From CAYVQU01 sp964453155 (GTDB lineage: Bacteria; Chloroflexota; Anaerolineae; Anaerolineales; UBA11858), in NCBI GenBank assembly GCA_964453155.1, contig CAYVQU010000278.1, forward strand, positions 1 through 5,232: a DNA stretch of 5,232 bases, written 5' to 3'. Positions 1 to 5,232 of this stretch are shown in pieces (position 1 is the stretch's first letter; the number at the start of each line of letters is the position of its first letter). A program made the position numbers and the translations under genes. The notes beneath the pieces are model-generated. The model searched no databases, was not told the origin of the DNA, and was given only the letters and a program-made list of their open reading frames with translations.

Positions 1-32
1 TCGTTAATTTGGATCTAAAAACTGTTTGATAC

Positions 33-36
33 AGGA
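33..36 (+). promoter_or_regulatory. Ribosome binding site deciding the start of the iron-sulfur subunit
   Basis: AGGA ends 7 nt before the ATG at 44, a normal Shine-Dalgarno spacing. It favours that ATG over the upstream in-frame TTG at 26, which lies before this motif. Confidence 0.6.
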
Positions 37-43
37 TGTTTTT

Positions 44-523
44 ATGGAAGTATCTTTTGAACTTAATGGTAACGTGATTAGGTGTGAAGTCACCCCTAAA
101 CTGACTCTTTTGCGGCTTCTACGGGACGAACTAAAGCTAACCGGGTCTAAAAATGGCTGCGAAAAAGGGGATTGTGGCTCTTGTTCGGTCATTATTGATG
201 GCGAAATAAAAAATTCCTGCATTTATCCGGCCAGAAACCTGGATGGAAAAGTGGTCCTGACCATTGAGGGGATTGCCAACCTAGATGGTTCTCCCAACGA
301 CCTCCAGGCCGCGTTTTTGGAGTACGGGGCGACCCAATGCGGGTACTGCACCCCCGGTATGATTATGGCTGGCGAAGCGCTATTAATTCAGAATGCGGCT
401 CCTTCCCGCGCAGAAATTCGGGAGGGGATTGCTGGGAATTTATGCCGCTGTACGGGCTACCAGCAAATTGTCGATGCCATTGAGGCTACCGCCAAATCCC
501 GTCAAAATGGGGGTGACAAATGA
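44..523 (+). CDS. [2Fe-2S] iron-sulfur subunit of a xanthine dehydrogenase-family molybdenum hydroxylase
   Basis: This 159-residue protein is the small electron-transfer subunit of a molybdenum hydroxylase (XdhC/CoxS/CutS type). It carries electrons from the molybdenum cofactor, through two [2Fe-2S] clusters, towards the FAD subunit. The plant-type ferredoxin domain (about residues 1-75) has the ligands C39, C44, C47 and C59 in NGCEKGDCGSC...C. The [2Fe-2S]-binding helical domain (about 80-150) has C99, C102, C134 and C136 in QCGYCTPGM and NLCRCTGY. All eight cluster cysteines are present and the length is normal for the family. I chose the ATG at 44 because AGGA lies 7 nt upstream and MEVSFELNG matches the usual beginning; a TTG at 26 would add six residues but has no such support. 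The stop overlaps the next start as ATGA, so the two subunits are probably translationally coupled. No signal peptide is visible, so it is likely cytoplasmic. The substrate cannot be told from this subunit. Confidence 0.95.
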   Translation: MEVSFELNGNVIRCEVTPKLTLLRLLRDELKLTGSKNGCEKGDCGSCSVIIDGEIKNSCIYPARNLDGKVVLTIEGIANLDGSPNDLQAAFLEYGATQCGYCTPGMIMAGEALLIQNAAPSRAEIREGIAGNLCRCTGYQQIVDAIEATAKSRQNGGDK

Positions 524-2508
524 CCACAAAACTGAAATATGTTGGCAATCCCAACAGTAAAGCCGTCGATGGGTTAGAGAAAATCTTAGGTAATGCCAAA
601 TATGTTGGCGATATGACTTTGCCGGGGATGCTGCACGCGAAAGTGCTCTACAGCCCCGTGCCGCATGCCAATATCATCGAATTGGATACAAACCCCGCGC
701 TTGAAATTGAAGGAGTTGCCGCCGCGATTACAGCCGATGATTTTGTTGATCACGGTCATTTTGGTTGGCCCGTAAAGGACGCTTACATCCTGGCGCATCA
801 AAAAGTCCGCTATGTTGGCGATCCGATTGCGGTGGTCGCGGCGGAAACCGAAGCCGCGGCTGAAGCCGGAGTAGCGGCCATTGTGCTACAACTTGAAGCG
901 CTCCCCATCGTTGGGGATATGCGCCGCGCCCTGGATGATGACGCGCCGCTCGTTCCGCTGGAAGCGCCCCTTGGAGCCGGGAATCTGGTCAACACCCATA
1001 TCGTCCGCAATGGGGATCCCGAACCCATCCTGGCCGAATGCGACTATGTCGTCGATGAAACCTACTTCTTTGAAGCCCAGGAACACGCTTATATCGAAAC
1101 CGAGGGGACGTTTGCCATCCCTGAGCCGGGCGGCACAGTGACCATTTTTGCCAATAATCAAAGCCCGCACATAAACCGCGACAACGCCGCCGGGATTTTG
1201 GGGCTACCAACTGAAAGTGTGCGAATCATCCAACCGCCAACTGGGGGCTCCTTTGGAGGTAAGGATGACCACGTCTACCAGTTCACGGCCCAAACAGCCA
1301 AATTAGCACTATTAACAGGACGGCCGGTTCGTTTGCTCCTGACGCGTGAAGAATCTTCGGTGATTTCATACAAACGTGCCGCTGCAGATACCCGATTGAA
1401 GATTGGAATGAGCGCTGATGGCACGCTGCGGGCGGCTCAAACTGAGTATCTAACCGACAGCGGGGCTTACGCCTCGATGACCCCTCTATCCTCCTGGCGG
1501 GCGTCGATGCATCTGGCCGGGGCCTATCGTTACGAAGCAGCCACTGTGGATACCAAATCGGTTTACACCAACAACGGGTACGCGGGCGCTTTTCGGGGAT
1601 TTGGCAACACTCAGGCCGCCGCGGCCTCTGAAATCGCAATTGACGAACTGGCTGAAAAAATTGGGATGGACCCGATCGAATTCCGCTTGAAGAATTGTTT
1701 NNNNNNNNNNNNNNNNNNNNNNNNNNNNNNNNNNNNNNNNNNNNNNNNNNNNNNNNNNNNNNNNNNNNNNNNNNNNNNNNNNNNNNNNNNNNNNNNNNNN
1801 CGAGCCTCAATCGTGGGCGGCAATGCTACCAAAGTTACCGCCGAGAAAATCCGCCAGAAGCTCGAATTGGCCGCCGCTGATTTGCTTAATTGCAGCCCCG
1901 ATCAACTTATCCGCGATGGCGAAGATTATATCGGTCCGGATGAGGAACCGGTTCCGATCGGTAATGTCATCGATCATGCTTTTGAGATGGGCATGCAAAT
2001 GTCGTCGCAAGGGTATTGGCAAATCCCGCAAATCCATTGGGATTTTGAAACTGGAACCGGCATCCCCTATTACACCTACAGTTTTGGGGCCCAGGTGGCA
2101 GAGGTCGCGGTCGAAAAAGCGACTGGCAAGGTCAAGGTTGAGAGGATTTGGGCCAGCCACGATGGGGGGAAGATCATCTTCCCAAAGGGTGCCCGCGGCC
2201 AACTTTTAGGCGGAATCGCCCAAGGGATTGGATACGCCCTCACCGAGGGTTTCACCTACGTCGATGGGTATCCCCAAAAGAAAAATCTCAAGCAATATCA
2301 AATTCCGACTGCTTTAGATGTGCCGGATCATATTGAGACCTATTTCGTCGAGACAACCCTACCCGAAGGCCCGTTCGGGGCCAAAAATCTGGCCGAACCG
2401 GTGATGATCGCGACCACTCCCGCGATTTCGAATGCCATTTTCCACGCCACCGGCGTGCGCTGCCGCGATTTTCCCATCTCGGCGGTGTGGTTGAAGTCAA
2501 AACTTTAG
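520..2508 (+). CDS. Molybdopterin-binding catalytic subunit of a xanthine dehydrogenase-family hydroxylase (interrupted by an assembly gap)
   Basis: This is the large subunit, which binds the molybdenum-molybdopterin cofactor and hydroxylates the substrate with oxygen from water. The N-terminal alpha/beta hammerhead domain (about residues 15-120) shows GNAKYVGDMTLPGMLHAKV and SPVPHANI. The first molybdopterin domain has GGSFGGK at 242-248 and GAFRGFGNTQ at 356-365, followed by a helix ending EFRLKN just before the gap. After the gap, RASIVGGNA resumes the second molybdopterin domain. The motif GAKNLAEPVMIA near the C-terminus holds the expected catalytic base, the Glu codon at 2395-2397. Known sequence is about 628 residues against roughly 750-800 for the family, so about 110-150 residues, including the GQG-type cofactor loop, are hidden by the Ns. 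The FRGFG signature and the lack of the CO dehydrogenase AYRCSFR loop argue against CoxL. The start overlaps the upstream stop (ATGA) with GGGGGTG 4 nt before it. The stop is TAG. Aldehyde, purine or another N-heterocycle are all possible substrates. Confidence 0.93.
   Translation: MTTKLKYVGNPNSKAVDGLEKILGNAKYVGDMTLPGMLHAKVLYSPVPHANIIELDTNPALEIEGVAAAITADDFVDHGHFGWPVKDAYILAHQKVRYVGDPIAVVAAETEAAAEAGVAAIVLQLEALPIVGDMRRALDDDAPLVPLEAPLGAGNLVNTHIVRNGDPEPILAECDYVVDETYFFEAQEHAYIETEGTFAIPEPGGTVTIFANNQSPHINRDNAAGILGLPTESVRIIQPPTGGSFGGKDDHVYQFTAQTAKLALLTGRPVRLLLTREESSVISYKRAAADTRLKIGMSADGTLRAAQTEYLTDSGAYASMTPLSSWRASMHLAGAYRYEAATVDTKSVYTNNGYAGAFRGFGNTQAAAASEIAIDELAEKIGMDPIEFRLKNCXXXXXXXXXXXXXXXXXXXXXXXXXXXXXXXXXXRASIVGGNATKVTAEKIRQKLELAAADLLNCSPDQLIRDGEDYIGPDEEPVPIGNVIDHAFEMGMQMSSQGYWQIPQIHWDFETGTGIPYYTYSFGAQVAEVAVEKATGKVKVERIWASHDGGKIIFPKGARGQLLGGIAQGIGYALTEGFTYVDGYPQKKNLKQYQIPTALDVPDHIETYFVETTLPEGPFGAKNLAEPVMIATTPAISNAIFHATGVRCRDFPISAVWLKSKL
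1701..1800. other. Assembly gap (100 N) inside the molybdopterin subunit gene
   Basis: Exactly 100 Ns is a common placeholder for a gap of unknown length. The flanking protein stops after the EFRLKNC segment and resumes at RASIVGGNA. In relatives these are separated by more than 100 residues, so the true gap is probably about 330-450 bases. Confidence 0.9.
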
Positions 2509-2534
2509 AACAATTTTTTGTACACGGATTGCAT

Positions 2535-2587
2535 GGATCACGCGGATTATCTTCAAGGAGAAAAAGTCCGTGAAATCCGCGTGATCC
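2535..2587. repeat. Intergenic inverted repeat with CACGGAT-like units
   Basis: The 14-bp arm GGATCACGCGGATT (2535-2548) is exactly complementary to AATCCGCGTGATCC (2574-2587), leaving a 25-nt loop. The surrounding sequence repeats short units: ACACGGAT at 2522-2529, CGCGGATT at 2541-2548, TCCGTGAAATCCGCG at 2567-2581 and ATCCGTGT at 2584-2591. Wobble and Watson-Crick pairs extend the stem a little outwards. There is no T-run after the right arm, so it does not look like an intrinsic terminator. It resembles the short palindromic intergenic repeats found in multiple copies in some environmental bacteria. Copy number cannot be judged here, as only one copy lies in the window. It separates the hydroxylase genes from the amidohydrolase and could affect mRNA processing or stability. 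Confidence 0.7.
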
Positions 2588-2611
2588 GTGTCCTATTAAA
2601 ATGGTGTAAGA

Positions 2612-3622
2612 ATGCCGCAAACTTTGATAACCAACGGTTCGATATTGACTGAAAATGGCTGGATTGGGCCGGGTTATGTGGGGATCAAAGATCAAAATAT
2701 TGAGGAAATCGAGCTTGGAAACCCATCTCCTGAAAAATTTGCTGCGGCTGACGAAGTTATTGATGCCAAACACTGCGCAGTTTTGCCGGGGTTGACGAAC
2801 GCCCATACGCATTTCAGCCAGACTTTTATGCGGGGTCTGGCGGGGGGGCGGCCGCTGATCGATTGGTTGCGAGAAGTTGTCTGGCCTATTCAGGGGAAAA
2901 TATCACCAGATGAGATGTATCTGGCTGCTTTACTGGGACTAGTTGAAAACTTGCGCTGTGGCGCAATCTGGGTGACAGATCATCATAAAATTACAGTGAC
3001 ACCAGGCCATACTGATGCCGTGATTAATGCGGCGCGGGAAATAGGGCTGCGATTTACGTTGGCTCGTTCATGGTCGGATCAAGGCAAATATCCGGAAGGA
3101 CAGGAAAGTATTTTAGATGATCTGACCCGGCTATTTGATCAAACCCAAGCTGATGAGCGCATCGAAATTGCTAACGGTCCCCTAGCGCTCTGGCGCTGCT
3201 CGGCAGATACATTGATCAAATCGCGGCAGTTAGCGCTTGATCATGACACGGTAACTCATTTTCACGTAGCGGAATCCCAGGACGAAGTGCAGATGTCGTT
3301 GGATCAATATGGGCTCCGNNNNNNNNNNNNNNNNNNNNNNNNNNNNNNNNNNNNNNNNNNNNNNNNNNNNNNNNNNNNNNNNNNNNNNNNNNNNNNNNNN
3401 NNNNNNNNNNNNNNNNNNCAGAATCACCCCCGCGTTGTCCCCGTACAGGATATCGAATCAGCCCTGGTGTTGGGAACGCACGGCAGCGAGGTCCGCACAG
3501 TGATCGTTGGCGGCGATATTTTGATGCGAGATGGGCAGATCACGGTGATTGATGAACTGACGCTGTATGACGAATGCCGGAATGCGATCCAAGCTTTGCG
3601 AAAAAGTGCAGGTATAAAGTAA
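2612..3622 (+). CDS. Amidohydrolase-superfamily deaminase or chlorohydrolase-like protein (interrupted by an assembly gap)
   Basis: This is a metal-dependent hydrolase with the composite beta-sandwich and TIM-barrel fold of the SsnA / AtzA-TrzN / guanine and 8-oxoguanine deaminase / SAH deaminase group. These enzymes remove an amino or halide group from ring compounds. The N-terminal sandwich strand is ITNGSILTENG. The first metal ligands are H65 and H67 in LPGLTNAHTHF; the strand-5 ligand is H218, with E221 three residues on, in HFHVAES. After the gap the C-terminal sandwich returns with HGSEVRTVIVGGDILMRDGQ. The later His and the catalytic Asp are hidden by the Ns. About 302 residues are known, against roughly 440-450 in relatives. 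ATG at 2612 is chosen because the in-frame ATG at 2601 reads ATG GTG TAA and the family N-terminus begins here; the ribosome site is weak. It follows the hydroxylase genes by 103 bp and may be co-transcribed. The substrate is unknown; a purine or pyrimidine-like compound is inferred from context. Confidence 0.9.
   Translation: MPQTLITNGSILTENGWIGPGYVGIKDQNIEEIELGNPSPEKFAAADEVIDAKHCAVLPGLTNAHTHFSQTFMRGLAGGRPLIDWLREVVWPIQGKISPDEMYLAALLGLVENLRCGAIWVTDHHKITVTPGHTDAVINAAREIGLRFTLARSWSDQGKYPEGQESILDDLTRLFDQTQADERIEIANGPLALWRCSADTLIKSRQLALDHDTVTHFHVAESQDEVQMSLDQYGLXXXXXXXXXXXXXXXXXXXXXXXXXXXXXXXXXXQNHPRVVPVQDIESALVLGTHGSEVRTVIVGGDILMRDGQITVIDELTLYDECRNAIQALRKSAGIK
3319..3418. other. Assembly gap (100 N) inside the amidohydrolase gene
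   Basis: A second run of exactly 100 Ns, also likely a placeholder. The protein breaks off shortly after HFHVAES and resumes at the C-terminal sandwich domain. Barrel strands 6-8, with the expected His and Asp active-site residues, are missing. From family length this is about 130-150 residues, or roughly 400-450 bases. Confidence 0.9.
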
Positions 3623-3651
3623 CAATTACAAAAAATACGAAGAAACACAAT

Positions 3652-4713
3652 ATGAACTCAAGAGAACGCGTGCGGCGAATTATCAACCGCGAACCTGTGG
3701 ACCAGATCGCCATTTTCGACTCGTTTTGGAATGAAGTGCGGGAAGATTTTGTTCACCAAGGGGCGTCTGCTGACCAAACCCTGGAAGAATATTTCGAATT
3801 TGACATCGGAATGGTATGGTTCGAACAGTCATTTTTGCTCCCGCGGGCGGTTCAATCGGAGACCGCCGAATACCGCCTCGTCAGTGATGGTTGGGGAACG
3901 TTGAACAAGGAGCTGATCCACGAGCAGACCACGCCGGGATTGATCGGCTTTGCAGTCAAAGACCGGGACGCCTGGGAACAGGAGTATAAGCCGCGGCTCC
4001 AATATCACCCTGAGCGGATTGATTGGGAAAATTTACGCCAAAATTATGAGCAGTTGCGGGCGGTCGACCGCTATGTGGCCCTCTCCATGCTCGATCCGTT
4101 TGAGTGTACGTGGCACATGGTTGGGCCGGATGTGCAATTAGAAATGATGGTACTCGACCCCGATTGGCTCCTGGATATGTACGCCGCCAATACAACCCTG
4201 ATCGAGGCCGCCTGGTCAGATTTATGGGCCAACGGCATCCAACCCGACGCGTTGTGGCTGTATGGCGACATTGCCTACAATGCCGGAATGATGTTCTCGC
4301 CGCGCCACTACCGAAAGCTCTTACTCCCATTTCATAGAAGACTATGCGAATTAGCGCATTCACACGGATCACAGGTAATCTACCATACTGACGGAAAAAT
4401 CGACACCGCGGTTCCCCTACTGCTCGAAGCCGGAATCGACTGTTTGCAACCGATGGAGGTCAAAGCAGGGGTGGATGTGCGGGATTTGAAAACGCAGTAT
4501 AGCGATCAGGTGGCTTTTATGGGGAATATCGACGCCCGTTTATTTCAGGAGAATGATTTGGCGGGGCTGGCGGCTGAAATTCGGGCGAAGATCCCAGTGG
4601 CGATGACGGGGAGCGGGTATATTTACCACAGTGACCATTCAATTCCCCCTGGGACAGAGTTGGAAACATATCGGTTTGCGCTGGATTTGGTGAAAAAATT
4701 AGGCCAGTACTAG
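3652..4713 (+). CDS. Uroporphyrinogen decarboxylase (URO-D)-like family protein, not HemE
   Basis: This 353-residue protein has the single-domain URO-D/MtaA TIM-barrel pattern. The N-terminus MNSRERVRRIINREPVDQIAIFD and the C-terminal half (AFMGNID, then GYIYHSDHSIPP and a final helix) fit that superfamily, which includes HemE and corrinoid/coenzyme M methyltransferases. The MRQAGR-type substrate arginine motif of true HemE is absent. The usual methyltransferase zinc motif H-x-C is H245-T-D247-G, and the later Cys position appears to be H329 in H326-S-D-H-S-I-P. A His/Asp/His site could still bind a metal, but this is an inference. ATG at 3652 is preferred over longer in-frame openings because it gives the family N-terminus and lies outside the upstream gene; the ribosome site is weak. 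It starts 29 bp after the amidohydrolase, so co-transcription is likely. It ends with tandem TAG TAA stops (4711-4716) before a strong hairpin. The reaction is unknown; methyl transfer or decarboxylation are the family possibilities. Confidence 0.88.
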   Translation: MNSRERVRRIINREPVDQIAIFDSFWNEVREDFVHQGASADQTLEEYFEFDIGMVWFEQSFLLPRAVQSETAEYRLVSDGWGTLNKELIHEQTTPGLIGFAVKDRDAWEQEYKPRLQYHPERIDWENLRQNYEQLRAVDRYVALSMLDPFECTWHMVGPDVQLEMMVLDPDWLLDMYAANTTLIEAAWSDLWANGIQPDALWLYGDIAYNAGMMFSPRHYRKLLLPFHRRLCELAHSHGSQVIYHTDGKIDTAVPLLLEAGIDCLQPMEVKAGVDVRDLKTQYSDQVAFMGNIDARLFQENDLAGLAAEIRAKIPVAMTGSGYIYHSDHSIPPGTELETYRFALDLVKKLGQY

Positions 4714-4744
4714 TAAAAACGCCAGTTACAGACCGACGTTCTTC

Positions 4745-4786
4745 TAAGAAAACGCTCTTGACATGTAGATCAAGAGCGTTTTCTTA
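4745..4786. terminator. Bidirectional rho-independent terminator
   Basis: The arms TAAGAAAACGCTCTTGA (4745-4761) and its exact complement at 4770-4786 form a perfect 17-bp stem with an 8-nt loop. The core ACGCTCTTGA is followed on the plus strand by TTTTCTTA, and by the equivalent T-rich tract on the minus strand. It lies 31 bp after the stop of the URO-D-like gene and 24 bp from the end of the convergent VWA gene, so it can serve both. Confidence 0.9.
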
Positions 4787-4810
4787 TATCAGCACCGAAC
4801 TTTTACACAC

Positions 4811-5232
4811 TTAGTTTCCTAATGCCCGAATCTGGTTAACCCGGCTGACCAGGCTGGCGAACTCAACCACTTCAGTATCATCCCACAGGAGCGACGAAAG
4901 TTGGTAGGCCTGGTTGACCAATTGCTGACCGGAGGTTCCGGCCGCCAGGGGCTACGCCGTAGAACTTCGGCATATTGGGCCGCGATCACGGCCAATTGCA
5001 AGCGAGGCGAGGCTTCATCAAAGCTCTACGCCAGATCCCAGGTATTGAAATTGCCATTGATCTCGGTCACTTTGTGGATGTCGGGGTCCTACCACCGGAG
5101 TTGGACGGTTGCAATCCGACCCTCGACATTCGGACGGAACATCACGGCGTACAGAGCGGTGGCACTGTGCCCGGCGCCGATTTCACCAGCATCGACGGCA
5201 TCATTGCGGAAATCCTGGTCGGCGACATCCCG
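4811..5232 (-). pseudogene. 3' part of a YfbK-type von Willebrand factor A-domain protein gene (DUF3520 region), broken by two TAG codons and a frameshift
   Basis: Read on the minus strand from the right edge, the sequence gives RDVADQDFRNDAVDAG and then EIGAGHSATALYAV (to about 5140). This is the signature of the C-terminal domain of YfbK-like VWA lipoproteins. It continues as ATVQLRW, a TAG at 5089-5091, DPDIHKV...NTWDLA, a TAG at 5026-5028, then SFDEASPRLQLAVIAAQYAE and VLRRSP. Near the GGGG at 4948-4951 the frame shifts: adding one base restores LAAGTSGQQLVNQAYQL through to SRVNQIRALGN and the TAA at 4811-4813. Corrected, this is about 140 C-terminal residues; the VWA domain and start lie beyond the window. 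Homology on both sides of every lesion shows one original gene. It may be a decaying gene or an artefact of poor sequence near a contig end. The function of the family is not well defined; it is typically envelope-associated. It converges on the URO-D-like gene across the shared terminator. Confidence 0.8.

Noticed and set aside
1..43. Promoter for the hydroxylase genes
   Set aside because: Only 43 bases precede the start and no convincing -35/-10 pair is visible. The operon may begin upstream of the window.
1283..1810. Long minus-strand open frame opposite the molybdopterin subunit
   Set aside because: It runs through the N gap, has no recognisable domain and lies antisense to a clearly conserved coding region.
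2555..2584. AAGGAG in the loop of the inverted repeat followed 9 nt later by a GTG: possible leader peptide
   Set aside because: The reading is GTG AAA TCC GCG TGA, only four codons, built from repeat sequence. There is no sign of attenuation, so chance is the simpler explanation.
4362..4372. ACACGGATCAC inside the URO-D-like gene, identical to part of the intergenic repeat
   Set aside because: It encodes the family-consistent HSHGSQVIYH segment without disruption and has no inverted partner. An 11-base match is likely coincidental.
4819..5001. Open frame of 60 residues on the minus strand
   Set aside because: It is an out-of-frame continuation of the VWA gene past the frameshift. Only its first 20 or so residues match the family; the rest is the shadow frame.
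5026..5091. Reassignment of TAG to glutamine in this organism
   Set aside because: TAG is the natural stop of the molybdopterin subunit (2506-2508) and of the URO-D-like gene (4711-4713). Reading through them would add sequence unlike the families. A frameshift in the same VWA gene also points to decay or error rather than recoding.

Overview
The window reads as a catabolic or accessory fragment from a bacterial draft or metagenome assembly. Two runs of exactly 100 N (1701-1800 and 3319-3418) look like scaffold placeholders. Base composition is moderate. The gene set (molybdenum hydroxylase, amidohydrolase, a uroporphyrinogen-decarboxylase-like protein of the 'HTDG/HSDHSIPP' type, a YfbK-type von Willebrand A protein) is common in environmental bacteria such as Chloroflexota (Anaerolineae). 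That taxonomic guess is an inference of low confidence; no rRNA or other marker gene is present.

Layout. Four genes run on the plus strand. First come the two subunits of a xanthine-dehydrogenase-family hydroxylase: a [2Fe-2S] subunit (44-523) and a molybdopterin subunit (520-2508), overlapping by ATGA. A 103-bp spacer follows, containing a 14-bp inverted repeat (2535-2587) made of CACGGAT-like units. Next is a metal-dependent amidohydrolase of the SsnA / chlorohydrolase / guanine-deaminase type (2612-3622). After 29 bp comes a UroD-like protein (3652-4713) that is not a true HemE. A perfect 17-bp hairpin with A and T tracts (4745-4786) forms a terminator that can work in both directions. Converging on it from the right is the 3' part of a YfbK-type VWA gene on the minus strand (4811-5232). 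As written it is broken by two in-frame TAG codons and a one-base frameshift.

How the genes may work together. The hydroxylase would oxidise a carbon of an N-heterocycle or aldehyde using water, passing electrons from molybdenum to its Fe-S clusters. The amidohydrolase next door would hydrolyse an amino or similar group from a related ring compound. This pairing recalls the ssnA/xdhD purine-catabolism gene group of enteric bacteria. The FAD subunit that normally completes such a hydroxylase is not in the window and may lie upstream of position 1. The role of the UroD-like protein is unknown.

Both N gaps fall inside coding sequence and stand for more than 100 bases: each protein lacks well over 100 residues of expected family sequence. 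The uninterrupted reading across each gap is therefore a coincidence of the placeholder length. I see no CRISPR array, tRNA, rRNA, insertion sequence or clear new system here.
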